A DNA stretch of 64,000 nt from Butyrivibrio sp. VCD2006 (GCF_000423925.1 NZ_KE384108.1:10984-74983); one strand, 5' to 3'; counted from the first letter of the stretch, positions 34,029 to 43,251 are shown. Notes: a model not told the origin generated them from the letters alone. Numbers and translations are program-made.

Positions 34029-35615
34029 ATGGATAATCAGTTTAATGGGGAAATCATGGGGCAGGATTACTTTTTGGAGGAGCCTGCAGAATCTGAACTA
34101 AAGGGTGATGTGACAGCTGTAAAAAAGTTTGGACTTATGGCAATTATCTTTGGAGCTTTGCATACCTTTTGTCTTTACAGAAATACTTCGGGAATCACAT
34201 ATCCTTTCTTTATGGCGGGAACGCTGCTTCTTATAGCCTGGACCAGAAGAAGTGAAGGGCTGTCAATTTTTAGAGATAAAAACGGAAAAATCGGGCTGAA
34301 TATTTTTTACATAATTTCGTTAATGCTCTTGTCGGTTTCAAAGTTTACAACTGCAAACGGCACGATATTAACGCTTGATGGCTTTGCAATATATCTGCTT
34401 GTTTTCAGCTTTTTGCTTCATATGTGCATCGATACCAATGGATGGGATATAATAAGTCAATTTATCGGAATTTTGTTAGCATCACTTAGTCCCATTACAA
34501 AGCTTGCGGATCCTATCGTTGATGGGATCACCTGGTTTAAGTCCCGTGGAAAAGCCGTTGATTACGAAAAACGCAGGACTATGGTTGCGGTTTTTGCCGG
34601 AATATGCATAGCTATGCCGCTTTTACTAATAGTTATCCAGCTTCTCGCATCGGCTGATGCAATCTTTGAGGACGTACTTGAAAAGATGACGGGGGTTTTT
34701 AAGCTTCCCGACAATATACTTGATATTTTTGGAATGGCATTCATGTTTGTGGTAACTTTCTGGCTTTTTTACACTGTAGCCAAAGTGCTCTCGGCAGAAA
34801 AGGTTAAAGTCAATAACAAGAACTGTGGCTACAATGCAGTGACAGCCATCACCTTTTCAAGTCTTCTCTGCCTGGTGTATCTGCTCTTTAGTGTGATTCA
34901 AATTGTGTTCTTATTCATGGGTAACATGACTCTTCCTGAAAAATACACCTATGCCGAATATGCTCACGAGGGATTTTATCAGCTGCTTGCAGTAAGCGTA
35001 ATGAACTTTGTAATTGTGACTCTTTGCCAGAAGCTTTTTGCGGAGAGTAAGGTGCTTAAGGTAATTTTGGTGGTGATCGGTTTTTGCACATACATAATGA
35101 TCACATCAAGTGCATTCAGAATGTTCATGTATATCGAGGCATACAATCTGACATTCCTTAGGGTATTCGTACTGTGGTTTTTAGCTGTTCTTGCAATCTG
35201 CCTTGCATATCTGTTGGTGAGTCTTTTTGATAAGAGCTTCCCTGTATATAAGATCAGCATGGTGACTATAACTGTTATGTACATCGTATTTGCTTTTGCT
35301 CATCCTGATTACTTTATCGCAAAGTACGATATTGCCAAAATGGGAACGGGCGAAGGAGTGCCTCAAATAAGCGGTGATTTTGAGGAGTATGGGAATTCAA
35401 TGGCTCGTTATCTTACCTGGGAAATTTCAGAGGATGCGGTTCCTGCATATGTGGGACATCCTACACTTCTTGCCAAGTATTCTACCGATTATTATGGTCG
35501 TGGCGGCGTTCCTCTCACAGAAAAATACAAGGAGATTAGGAAATTCAATCTGGCAAGGTATAGAGCCTATAAGCTATGCAGCCCTTACCATCAGGAAAAG
35601 GAATCAAGCAACTAA
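34029..35615 (+). CDS. DUF4173-like polytopic membrane protein
   Basis: 528 residues from ATG 34029 after AAGGAGGAACG. A short acidic cytoplasmic N-terminus precedes ~11-13 hydrophobic segments. The C-terminal soluble ~90 residues include LTWEISEDAVPAYVGHPTLL and FNLARYRAYKLC, similar to DUF4173/DUF4153 proteins, in which a membrane core is followed by a small domain. The function is unknown. In this family of genomes it often sits with DUF2975/XRE-type regulators, as here. Confidence 0.7.
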   Translation: MDNQFNGEIMGQDYFLEEPAESELKGDVTAVKKFGLMAIIFGALHTFCLYRNTSGITYPFFMAGTLLLIAWTRRSEGLSIFRDKNGKIGLNIFYIISLMLLSVSKFTTANGTILTLDGFAIYLLVFSFLLHMCIDTNGWDIISQFIGILLASLSPITKLADPIVDGITWFKSRGKAVDYEKRRTMVAVFAGICIAMPLLLIVIQLLASADAIFEDVLEKMTGVFKLPDNILDIFGMAFMFVVTFWLFYTVAKVLSAEKVKVNNKNCGYNAVTAITFSSLLCLVYLLFSVIQIVFLFMGNMTLPEKYTYAEYAHEGFYQLLAVSVMNFVIVTLCQKLFAESKVLKVILVVIGFCTYIMITSSAFRMFMYIEAYNLTFLRVFVLWFLAVLAICLAYLLVSLFDKSFPVYKISMVTITVMYIVFAFAHPDYFIAKYDIAKMGTGEGVPQISGDFEEYGNSMARYLTWEISEDAVPAYVGHPTLLAKYSTDYYGRGGVPLTEKYKEIRKFNLARYRAYKLCSPYHQEKESSN

Positions 35616-35815
35616 GAGGAATGTAGATAATTACTAAGAGTAATTAAGATTATAACGAAGAGAGATGCAGATAAAAAACTAAGAGGAATTGAGATTCAAC
35701 GAAGAGAAATGTAAATGACTACTAAGAGAACTGATATTACAACTAAGGGGAATGAGGATAAAAGCTGAGAGTAATTAAGGTTACAACGAGGGGGAATAAA
35801 ATAATACAAAGAGGG
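35605..35815 (+). repeat. Degenerate short direct repeats
   Basis: Variants of ACTAAGAG(G/T)AAT followed by a (G/T)-A-GAT block recur about six times between the membrane protein and the next gene, spaced 30-40 bases apart. No ORF is convincing here. It looks like a decayed tandem array. Confidence 0.55.
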
Positions 35816-35822
35816 ACATACT

Positions 35823-36266
35823 ATGAAAAGAGTGAAAATGTTATTTGCCGCATTATGGGTTGCTGCTGGTGTTTTTATGGCTTCGGGCTGCGCTGATGCG
35901 GCCTATCCGAAGGCTCCGGATGACGGAATTGGTTTTAAAGAACCTGTAGTTTATGAAGGAAGAGAGTATAGCTATTATGGCTTGGTTAATAATCTGAAAA
36001 CCAGTTATATTGATCAGTGCATTGGTTACATTGTGCAGGATGCAACTAATTGCTCTGTTCCTGATCCTGAAAATAGAAACGACAGAGTATATACACTTAG
36101 AGATGATTCGGAGCACAACTTTTTATTGGTCTACTATGCGAACTGCGGCATATGCCCGCCGCCTCCGCAGATACTAAGAGCTGACGATACCGATGGGCAG
36201 GATATCGCCATACCGGCGTATATCGAGAAGTATGATGAGGATGACGATGACGAGCTGAGTGAGTGA
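35823..36266 (+). CDS. Small lipoprotein of unknown function
   Basis: 147 residues after GAGGGAC. The signal sequence ends in the lipobox MASGC (C23), so it should be lipid-anchored. The mature part has a YYANCGICPPPP motif with two cysteines and an acidic C-terminus (KYDEDDDDELSE). No family is recognised. Confidence 0.75.
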   Translation: MKRVKMLFAALWVAAGVFMASGCADAAYPKAPDDGIGFKEPVVYEGREYSYYGLVNNLKTSYIDQCIGYIVQDATNCSVPDPENRNDRVYTLRDDSEHNFLLVYYANCGICPPPPQILRADDTDGQDIAIPAYIEKYDEDDDDELSE

Positions 36267-36509
36267 TTTTTAACATTGATCTCAATAGTGCTGAGCTTGG
36301 CCATTTTTCGGGGGATACTACTTGAAAATCGAGCTGTGCAAACAGACTCAATAGTGAAAACACGATTATAAAAAATACGATATATTGACAGAAAATTTTA
36401 TAAAAAGCTAATAACTTTTCATCATCCGATATGCTATGATTAGATATATTAGGACATTGAGTCAATAACTAAAAACACTGGATTACTTATATGGAAGGAG
36501 ATGAAAAAG

Positions 36510-37076
36510 ATGGCAGAAAACAACATTTGGAGATGTAGAGCAGAGGATCTTAAGGGTACCCAGACAGAGAAAAATCTTCAGGCAGCTTTTGCCGGAGAAT
36601 CAGAGGCTAGAAATAAATACACTTTCTTTGCATCAAAGGCTAAGAAAGATGGATTTGTTCAGATTTCAAATATCTTTGCGGAGACAGCAGCTAACGAGAA
36701 GGAGCATGCTGAGATCTGGTACAAGATTTTAACAGGAATCGGAAGCACAATAGAGAACCTTAAGACAGCAGCTGACGGCGAAGGCTACGAGTGGAAAGAG
36801 ATGTATCCTTCCTTCGCTAAGACCGCCAGAGAAGAGGGCTTTGACGAGATTGCATTCCTCTTTGAGGAGGTTGCTGCAATAGAAAAAGAGCATGAGGAGC
36901 GCTACAAGAAGCTTCTTAAGAATATCGAGGACAAGATCGTATTCTCAAGAGATGGTGACTGCGTATGGCAGTGCGGCAACTGCGGCCACATCGTTATCGG
37001 ACCTGCAGCTCCCGAGGTTTGCCCTGTTTGTAATCACCCGCAGGCTTATTTCCAGATCAAGGCAGAAAATTATTAA
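36510..37076 (+). CDS. rbr: Rubrerythrin
   Basis: 188 residues; ATG 36510 is chosen because AAGGAG ends 9 bases upstream. The N-terminal ferritin-like diiron domain has [47 protein letters not shown] and [12 protein letters not shown]. The C-terminal rubredoxin domain has [12 protein letters not shown] and [14 protein letters not shown] (two CxxC). It reduces hydrogen peroxide in anaerobes. A repeat array and a desulfoferrodoxin gene follow, forming an oxidative-stress locus. Confidence 0.96.
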   Translation: MAENNIWRCRAEDLKGTQTEKNLQAAFAGESEARNKYTFFASKAKKDGFVQISNIFAETAANEKEHAEIWYKILTGIGSTIENLKTAADGEGYEWKEMYPSFAKTAREEGFDEIAFLFEEVAAIEKEHEERYKKLLKNIEDKIVFSRDGDCVWQCGNCGHIVIGPAAPEVCPVCNHPQAYFQIKAENY

Positions 37077-37083
37077 TTGTAAA

Positions 37084-37295
37084 AGGTAGAGACCTATTGC
37101 TTGTATGGGGTAGAGGCCTGTTGCTTGCAGAGGGTAGAGACCTATTGCTTGTATGGGGTAGAGGTCTGTTGCTTGCAGAGGGTAGAGACCTATTGCTTGT
37201 ATGGGGTAGAGATCTGTCACTTGCAGAGGGTAGAAAACTGTTGCATGTACAGGTAGAGCCCTGTTTCTTGTATAGGATAGAAACCTATTTACTTT
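37084..37295 (+). repeat. 24/48-bp tandem repeat array
   Basis: Alternating 24-mers, GTAGAG(A)CCTATTGCTTG and GTAGAGG-CTGTTGCTTGC types, repeat about eight times (four 48-bp pairs, the last ones decayed). They lie between the stop of rubrerythrin and the hairpin repeat before desulfoferrodoxin. Both strands give open frames because 24 is a multiple of 3; those frames are artefacts. Confidence 0.85.
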
Positions 37296-37320
37296 GTATG
37301 GCATTGAATATTTATCCCTG

Positions 37321-37377
37321 CCTTCCCCCCCACCCCTGTGGGGGAAGGTGTCGGCGAAGCCGACGGATGAGGGGTAA
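37321..37377 (+). repeat. Two-hairpin dispersed repeat, copy 1
   Basis: CCTTCCCCC / GGGGGAAGG, then TCGGC-GAA-GCCGA, then CGGATGAGGGGTAA. Copies with compensatory changes in the second hairpin occur at 43351 and 59524. It lies 20 bases before the desulfoferrodoxin ATG. Confidence 0.85.
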
Positions 37378-37397
37378 CAAATATAAGGAGGTTACTT

Positions 37398-37772
37398 ATG
37401 AATATTTTCAAGTGTGAAAAGTGCGGTAGCATGGTTGTAAAGATCAACGATGTAGGCTGTTCTCCGGTTTGCTGTGGCGACCCCATGACAGCTCTTGTTC
37501 CCGGAACTTCTGACGGTGCTCACGAGAAGCACGTTCCCGTTGTTGAAGTAAACGGCAACAAGGTTATCGTTAAGGTTGGCGAAGTTGAACATCCCATGAT
37601 GGATGCTCACTACATCCAGTACATCTGGCTTGAGACCGACAAGGGATATCAGCAGAAGAATCTCACACCTTCTGACAAGCCTTGCGCAGAATTTGTTCTT
37701 GCTGATGGAGAGAAGGCCATCGCAGCTTATGAATACTGCAACCTTCATGGACTTTGGAAGGCAGATATATAA
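37398..37772 (+). CDS. dfx: Desulfoferrodoxin (superoxide reductase)
   Basis: 124 residues with AAGGAGG before the ATG. The N-terminal desulforedoxin-type centre is FKCEKCGSMV...SPVCCGD. The superoxide reductase domain has EKHVPVVE, EVEHPMMDAHYIQYIWL and YEYCNLHGLWK, giving the His4Cys iron site. It reduces superoxide to peroxide, which the neighbouring rubrerythrin can remove. A strong terminator follows at 37958. Confidence 0.96.
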   Translation: MNIFKCEKCGSMVVKINDVGCSPVCCGDPMTALVPGTSDGAHEKHVPVVEVNGNKVIVKVGEVEHPMMDAHYIQYIWLETDKGYQQKNLTPSDKPCAEFVLADGEKAIAAYEYCNLHGLWKADI

Positions 37773-37788
37773 TATTCATTTATGCAAA

Positions 37789-37905
37789 TGGATATCTGGA
37801 TATTGTATTTATTTGAATGAAGAGGATATCTGGATATTGTTTTTGAATGAATGAAGAGAATATCTGGATATTGTATTTGATTTATATAAAGATGATATCT
37901 GCTTT
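37789..37905 (+). repeat. Short repeats downstream of desulfoferrodoxin
   Basis: Three or four copies of ATATCTGGATATTGT separated by TTTGAATGAAGA-like spacers. Each contains the palindrome-like ATATC...GATAT. No gene. Confidence 0.65.
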
Positions 37906-37957
37906 ATAGTATTAGATTTGAAGGAAGATGATTATTTTATTTATATTGGACTAAGAG

Positions 37958-37989
37958 GGATGACGCCTGGCATGGCGTCATCCTTTTTT
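37958..37989 (+). terminator. Terminator of the desulfoferrodoxin unit
   Basis: GGATGACGCC-TGGCAT-GGCGTCATCC is a perfect 10-bp stem followed by six T. Confidence 0.92.
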
Positions 37990-38076
37990 CATTTGCTTAG
38001 TAAATTAGTCAGGATTTCTTATCAAAGAAAAATGTTTTGTATGATTACTCATCTGTGAATTTAATCATTTTTACTA

Positions 38077-38397
38077 AATCATAGATTTCACATGGTAGGC
38101 TATCTATGATAGACATTTTTTCAATGTGTTCATAGATAGAATTTGGCTCATGTATCTATGATTTTCTTGTTTTTCCTTGAATCATAGATTCAAAATTGGC
38201 AGGCATCTATGATTTACATTTTTTTTTATGAATTCATAGATGGAATTGGGTTCTTGCATCTATGATTTTCTTGTTATTCCTTGAATCATAGATTCAAAAT
38301 TGGCAGGTATCTATGATTTACATTTTTTTATGAATTCATAGATAGAATAGGTCTCTTGTATCTATGATTTATCTTTTTTTATTTGAATCATAGATTC
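38077..38397 (-). repeat. 103-bp repeat array, left copy (about 3 units)
   Basis: Units start at 38077, 38180, 38284 and 38386 (period 102-104). Each carries four alternating copies of AATCATAGAT and its complement ATCTATGATT about 25 bases apart, so each can form two hairpins. The strand is given as minus because the better conserved array at 39962-40411 is the same unit in reverse complement. The spacers (T-rich here, A-rich there) agree when inverted. Confidence 0.85.
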
Positions 38398-38445
38398 CAT
38401 GTGCATTTGCCTGGAAACTCAATATTTATACTGAGGAAGCATTGG

Positions 38446-38642
38446 CGTCCTCCGGAGGCTCAGGGCTCCGCCCTAAGAACCTGCAAGAGACCAGTCTCTT
38501 GACTCTTTAACTGGGCGCTGCCCAGACTCGTCCTCGCCGGATGCAGGACAGCAAGGATGCTGTCTGTTGATCTAGGATATTCCGTGTTACTTCGTCAAGG
38601 GCTGCCCGGGCGCAGGCGCCCAGCTTACTGTCCCTTGACTTC
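38446..38642 (+). other. GC-rich run of consecutive hairpins
   Basis: Perfect or near-perfect short hairpins follow one another: CCTCCGGAGG (38449), AGGGC/GCCCT (38462), CAAGAGAC/GTCTCTTG (38484), TGGGC/GCCCA (38512), GACAGCA/TGCTGTC (38548), and GTCAAGGG/CCCTTGAC (38595/38633) enclosing GGGCG/CGCCC. The composition differs sharply from the AT-rich surroundings. It could be a structured non-coding RNA or a chain of palindromic repeats. From 38643 to 38897 I see nothing. Confidence 0.5.
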
Positions 38643-38915
38643 GTTCCCGCTCCATGATGAATTTAATTGTTTATATCCTTTGGGGCAGAGAAGGTTGCTG
38701 TTGATATCTTTCTATATATTGTTAGGTGGTTGTTAGGTGGATAAATATACTTCGGGTGATCTTCTTGACAAGAAAAGATAGATATGTTTTAATACATCAC
38801 GTTGTTTATCGAATATGCAATATGCGTTCGCTATATTGTTTTTCCACAAACTATTACTTAGAAACAAATTATTGAATACGAATAAGCTGAGCGGCTTATG
38901 TTAAGGAGGAGCACT

Positions 38916-39722
38916 ATTAATACATTACCTAAGAGTGATTTTATTTCACAGTTACAGAAAAGAGAAAAAGTTTTAAATCAGGAGATAGAAAAGAGAAGAA
39001 AGCGGCTAAAGAATGCACCGGAAGGCAGTCTGAGAATTGTGGAGAAGGGAAATACAGCTCAATATTATCTTGGCAATAAGGGAGAGAAGAAAAACACATA
39101 TATAAAGAGATCTGATGCTGCAACAGTTTTGCAACTTGCCCAAAAGAAATATGATATGAAATTCATAAGGGAAGCTGAGTCGGAGATAAAAAAGATACAT
39201 AGATTTCTTAACAGTTATGAGGATAATATTACTGAGATTTTCTCAATGTTCCCGCAAGAATTAAAGGATAAAATAGACGGCATAGATATGTCAGATTCTG
39301 ATTATATGCATTATTGGGAAAAAGTAAGATATGAACCTAAGCCGATAGGAGAAAATGTTCCGTATCATATTACACTTAAAGGTGAGCGGGTTAGATCAAA
39401 GTCAGAAGAAATAATAGCGAATGCGCTGTTTTCAAAGAAAATACTTTATAGGTATGAATGTCCTGTAAGGCTAAATAATGGACATATCGTTCATCCAGAC
39501 TTCAAAATATTAGATATTAGAAATAGGCGGGAAGTCTATTGGGAGCATCTTGGTAAGATTGATGATCCGGATTATGTGAATAGAAACATGTGGAAATTTC
39601 GTGAGTATGAGAGCTCTGGAATAAATCTTGGAAGGAATCTTTTGGTGACGTATGAGACTGAAAAAGATCCGATTAATTCAAGAATTGTGGAAGTGTTCAT
39701 AGAAACACATTTTGGAAGATAA
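38916..39722 (+). CDS. Solitary PD-(D/E)XK-like nuclease protein between inverted repeat arrays
   Basis: 268 residues if read from ATT 38916, which lies 6 bases after AAGGAGG. The ATG at 38898 overlaps that ribosome site and would have none. A coiled-coil N-terminus (REKVLNQEIEKRRKRLKNAP) precedes a conserved GSLRI...YYLG...TYIKRSD block. The C-terminal half has RSKSEEIIANALF, NGHIVHPDFKILDI and REVYWEHLGKIDD, matching the E...(P)D...ExH arrangement of a PD-(D/E)XK-type fold. I recall this ~270-residue family as widespread and uncharacterised in Clostridia. It stands alone, without terminators or partners, between the two 103-bp repeat arrays. Confidence 0.7.
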   Translation: MNTLPKSDFISQLQKREKVLNQEIEKRRKRLKNAPEGSLRIVEKGNTAQYYLGNKGEKKNTYIKRSDAATVLQLAQKKYDMKFIREAESEIKKIHRFLNSYEDNITEIFSMFPQELKDKIDGIDMSDSDYMHYWEKVRYEPKPIGENVPYHITLKGERVRSKSEEIIANALFSKKILYRYECPVRLNNGHIVHPDFKILDIRNRREVYWEHLGKIDDPDYVNRNMWKFREYESSGINLGRNLLVTYETEKDPINSRIVEVFIETHFGR

Positions 39723-39961
39723 AGCATATTTGATAATATTCGTAGTTAAGTTTAAACAATGGCCTTTGATTTTTGCTTTGCAAATCTAATGACCTTGATA
39801 TGGATGATACAAAGGAGAATACTTATCGTTATTCTTGACTACATTAAAATATTTGCAGGCTTAGACCCTAAGAAAGTAAAATTACAAATGTCTTGTCTAT
39901 AGTATCTGTGACTTAAGAAGCAATAAGAAGAAAAAATAAAGTCATAGACGCTTAGTTGAGG

Positions 39962-40411
39962 GGAATCTATGATTCAGGAAAAAAGGAGAGAATCATAGAT
40001 GAAAAAGGACTACAGTATCTATGAAAACAAGAAAAAAGAGAAAATCATAGATGCCGGGGTATGAGGAATCTATGATTCAGAAAAAAAGAAGAGAATCATA
40101 GATGAAAAAGGACTACAGTATCTATGAAAACAAGAAAAAAGAGAAAATCATAGATGCCGGGGTATGAGGAATCTATGATTCAGAAAAAAAGAAGAGAATC
40201 ATAGATGAAAAAGGACTACAGTATCTATGAAAACAAGAAAAAAGAGAAAATCATAGATGCCAGGGTATGAAGAATCTATGATTCAGGAAAAAATAAGAAA
40301 ATCATAGATGCTATAGACCACTCCTATCTATGAAAACAAGAAAAAAGAGAAAATCATAGACGCCAGGGTATGAGGAATCTATGATTCAGGAAAAAATAAG
40401 AAAATCATAGA
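39962..40411 (+). repeat. 103-bp repeat array, right copy (4.4 units)
   Basis: Unit starts at 39962, 40065, 40168, 40271 and 40374, an exact 103-bp period. Units two and three are almost identical. Each contains AATCTATGATTC, GAATCATAGATG, GTATCTATGAAA and AAATCATAGATG, that is alternating orientations of one 10-base palindromic half. The interval 39723-39961 before it has no gene. Confidence 0.92.
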
Positions 40412-40459
40412 TTATGGTAACTACATAGACTTCAAACAGGTCAGCATAATCTCGAAGAA

Positions 40460-40536
40460 GGTTTACACAAGCTACAAACAGGTTTACATAACACCACAAC
40501 CGGTTTACATAACTCCAAAAATGGTTTACATAAACC
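40460..40536 (+). repeat. 21-bp direct repeats upstream of leuA
   Basis: GGTTTACA(T/C)AA starts at 40460, 40481, 40502 and 40523, exactly 21 bases (two helical turns) apart, with A/C-rich spacers. In-phase spacing is compatible with cooperative protein binding. Confidence 0.75.
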
Positions 40537-40602
40537 ACTCACATTAAAATAAATCAAGAAAACAGATTAAATTTGTCACTACAAAATAATAATAAAAAGA
40601 CT

Positions 40603-40645
40603 AAAATAAAAATCATCAACAAACATTGATGATTTTTATTTTTAT
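40603..40645. terminator. AT-rich bidirectional terminator-like hairpin
   Basis: AAAATAAAAATCATCAA pairs with TTGATGATTTTTATTTT (17 bp) around a 6-nt loop. It lies between the repeats and leuA, and no gene ends just upstream on the + strand. Confidence 0.7.
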
Positions 40646-40749
40646 GTCGATAAGTGTATAGAATACGATTAATTCTGCTCAAACAGAGCATTGCATTAAT
40701 AATAAATCGACTGAAAAAACTGAAAATTTTTACAACCAGGAGGAGCATT

Positions 40750-42744
40750 ATGAAGAACTACGAGAAGTATCAGAGACAGTATTTCATGCCACCCAAGGTC
40801 ACATATGACTGGGTGAAAAAAGATTACGTAGACCACCCGCCGATTTGGTGCAGTGTTGACCTTCGCGACGGTAACCAGGCACTTATAGAGCCCATGAGCC
40901 TTGATGAGAAACTTGAGTTTTTCACAATGCTTGTAAAACTTGGTTTCAAGGAAATAGAGATAGGTTTCCCGGCAGCATCTGAGACAGAGTTTGAGTTTGC
41001 AAGAACTTTGATCGAGAAGAATATGATTCCCGATGATGTAACTGTACAGGTTCTGACACAGGCAAGAGAGCATATTATAAAGAGAACCTTCGAGGCTGTT
41101 AAGGGCGCGCCCAAGGCAATCATTCATCTTTACAATTCTACTTCAGTAGCTCAGCGTGAGCAGGTTTTCAAAAAGAACAAAGAGGATGTAAAGCAGATCG
41201 CCATTGAAGGAGCAAAGCTCTTAGATAAGCTGGCAAGAGAGACTCAGGGTAATTTCTCATTTGAGTATTCTCCCGAGAGCTTCCCTGGAACAGAGGTTGA
41301 TTATGCTGTTGAGGTCTGCAATGCAGTTCTTGATGTGTGGAAGCCCAAGAAGGAAAATAAGGTAATTATCAATATTCCCACAACTGTTGAGATCGCAATG
41401 CCTCACGTATTCGCAACTCAGGTTGAGTATATCCACAGAAATCTTAAGTATCGTGATGCTGTAACACTTTCACTTCACCCTCACAACGACAGAGGAAGCG
41501 GAATAAGCGATGCTGAGCTTGGATGCCTTGCAGGTGCTGACAGAATTGAAGGTACACTGTTTGGAAATGGTGAGAGAACAGGTAACGTTGATATCGTGAC
41601 TCTTGCACTTAACATGTATTCACACGGAGTTGATCCGAAGCTCGACTTCAGCAATATAAATGAGATTGGTGAGACCTACGAGCGCCTAACAAGAATGCGC
41701 ATCTTTGAGAGACAGCCCTATGCAGGACAGCTTGTATTTACAGCTTTCTCTGGATCACACCAGGATGCTATCAGCAAGGGATTCTCTTGGCATGAGGCAG
41801 GAAAAGATCAGGGAATCTGGTCTGTTCCCTATCTGCCCATTGACCCTAAGGATCTTGGAAGAGAATACGATGGCGACGTTATTCGAATCAATTCTCAGTC
41901 CGGAAAGGGCGGCGTAAGCTACATCTTAAAGAACAACTATGGAATGATGGTTCCGAGAGAAATGCAGGCTGATATCAGCTACACAATTAAGGACGTCTCC
42001 GACAGAGAGCATGCTGAGCTTGCACCCGGAAGAATCTATCAGATATTTGAAGATAAATATGTACACAACGATTCCGTATTCAGAGTTGCGGATTGCCACT
42101 TCAAGCAGATCAATGGAATTCTTGCAGAGGTTACACTTTCACATGCAGGAAAAGATCATATAGTAGAGGCAAACGGAAACGGACGTCTCGATGCTGTGAG
42201 CAATGCATTTAAGCAGTACTTCAACATCAGCTATGAGCTTTCAGTTTATGAGGAGCACGCGCTTTCACGTGGATCATCCTCAAAGGCTGTTACCTATGTT
42301 GGTATCACCAGCAATGGCAAAAAGTACTGGGGCGTAGGTATTGATGAGGATATCATCAAGTCATCCATCAATGCACTTACAATAGCAGTTAACCAGCTTG
42401 ATGAAGTAAAAGCAAGCACGGATGCCAAGGATGAGAGAATAAGTGCAATTCTCAATTATATTCAGGAGAACTACCTGACCGTAACACTTGATGATCTCTC
42501 CAAGGAGTTCTATTTATCAAAGCCGTATCTGTCCAAATATATAAAGGAAAAGTCAGGCATGACCTTCGGTGAGAATGTGAAAAAGATTCGTCTCAAGAAG
42601 GCAAGTATCTTATTAAAGAACGGCAACATGAAAGTAGAGAGAGTCGCTGAGGCAGCAGGTTATCAGAATGTTGAGCACTTCAACAGACTCTTTAAGAAAA
42701 AGTATGGAATGACCCCTGTGCAGTACAGAAGTAATAGCAGGTGA
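40750..42744 (+). CDS. leuA: 2-isopropylmalate synthase fused to an AraC-type DNA-binding domain
   Basis: 664 residues from ATG 40750 after AGGAGG. Residues ~1-400 are the DRE-TIM barrel of the long LeuA2 type ([52 protein letters not shown]). Residues ~435-550 are the regulatory domain ([37 protein letters not shown]). Residues ~561-664 are an added AraC/XylS pair of helix-turn-helices ([60 protein letters not shown]). The enzyme commits 2-ketoisovalerate to leucine; the fused domain could let it act directly on transcription. No T-box or other leu genes are adjacent. Confidence 0.92.
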   Translation: MKNYEKYQRQYFMPPKVTYDWVKKDYVDHPPIWCSVDLRDGNQALIEPMSLDEKLEFFTMLVKLGFKEIEIGFPAASETEFEFARTLIEKNMIPDDVTVQVLTQAREHIIKRTFEAVKGAPKAIIHLYNSTSVAQREQVFKKNKEDVKQIAIEGAKLLDKLARETQGNFSFEYSPESFPGTEVDYAVEVCNAVLDVWKPKKENKVIINIPTTVEIAMPHVFATQVEYIHRNLKYRDAVTLSLHPHNDRGSGISDAELGCLAGADRIEGTLFGNGERTGNVDIVTLALNMYSHGVDPKLDFSNINEIGETYERLTRMRIFERQPYAGQLVFTAFSGSHQDAISKGFSWHEAGKDQGIWSVPYLPIDPKDLGREYDGDVIRINSQSGKGGVSYILKNNYGMMVPREMQADISYTIKDVSDREHAELAPGRIYQIFEDKYVHNDSVFRVADCHFKQINGILAEVTLSHAGKDHIVEANGNGRLDAVSNAFKQYFNISYELSVYEEHALSRGSSSKAVTYVGITSNGKKYWGVGIDEDIIKSSINALTIAVNQLDEVKASTDAKDERISAILNYIQENYLTVTLDDLSKEFYLSKPYLSKYIKEKSGMTFGENVKKIRLKKASILLKNGNMKVERVAEAAGYQNVEHFNRLFKKKYGMTPVQYRSNSR

Positions 42745-42813
42745 GTATTATTAAATTTTGTGATATAATATAGAAGATTTTTGAAAAAAGTAACTTATGA
42801 ATGGGAGGATAAA

Positions 42814-43251
42814 ATGACTTACGAAGAAGTAGTAGCAAAGGTAAAAGACGCACTCAAGGATGTTGATGTCAGCGGTGTTAAGGAGCATGCGGCTTACCAG
42901 TTCAATATTACAGGCGAAGGCGAAGGTGCCTTCTATGTTGAGATAGACGATGGCAAGCTTAATGTTGAGCCTTATGAGTACTTTGACCGTGATATTCTTG
43001 TTTACACATCAGCAGAGGATCTCATGGATATTCTTGATGGCAAAACAGATTTCGTAAATGCTCATCTTTCAGGTAAGATTAATGCAGAGGGTGACCTTAG
43101 AAAAGCAGAGCTTTTAAAGGACTTCGGTAAGAAGGCTCCTGAGAAGAAGGCTCCCGCTAAGAAGGCGCCTGCAAAGAAGGCAGCTGCTAAGAAGCCTGCA
43201 GCAAAGAAAACTACAGCTAAGAAGGCTCCGGCTAAAAAAGCTACTAAATAA
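42814..43251 (+). CDS. SCP2 sterol-carrier-like protein with a histone-H1-like tail
   Basis: 145 residues from ATG 42814 after GGGAGG (a TTG at 42781 opens the same frame). Residues 1-~105 resemble the SCP2 fold (YQFNITGEGEGAFYVEIDDG, DRDILVYTSAEDLMDILDGK, LSGKINAEGD). The last ~40 residues are repeats of (A/P)AKK, like the basic tails of histone H1/Hc1-type proteins. SCP2 domains bind lipophilic ligands; the tail would bind DNA, RNA or acidic surfaces. The combination is the odd point. A clear terminator follows. Confidence 0.8.
   Translation: MTYEEVVAKVKDALKDVDVSGVKEHAAYQFNITGEGEGAFYVEIDDGKLNVEPYEYFDRDILVYTSAEDLMDILDGKTDFVNAHLSGKINAEGDLRKAELLKDFGKKAPEKKAPAKKAPAKKAAAKKPAAKKTTAKKAPAKKATK

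Noticed and set aside
35374-35637. ORF inside the end of the DUF4173-like gene
   Set aside because: Out-of-frame shadow of a clear coding region.
36945-37417. Open frames on both strands across the 24/48-bp repeats
   Set aside because: They arise because the period is a multiple of three. They have no ribosome site and encode pure repeats.
38077-40411. CRISPR-like array
   Set aside because: The 103-bp units repeat as a whole with near-identical sequence, lack variable spacers and have no cas genes nearby.
40440-40750. T-box leucine leader before leuA
   Set aside because: No T-box GGTGG-type core, specifier stem or antiterminator was found. Only 21-bp repeats and an AT-rich hairpin are present.
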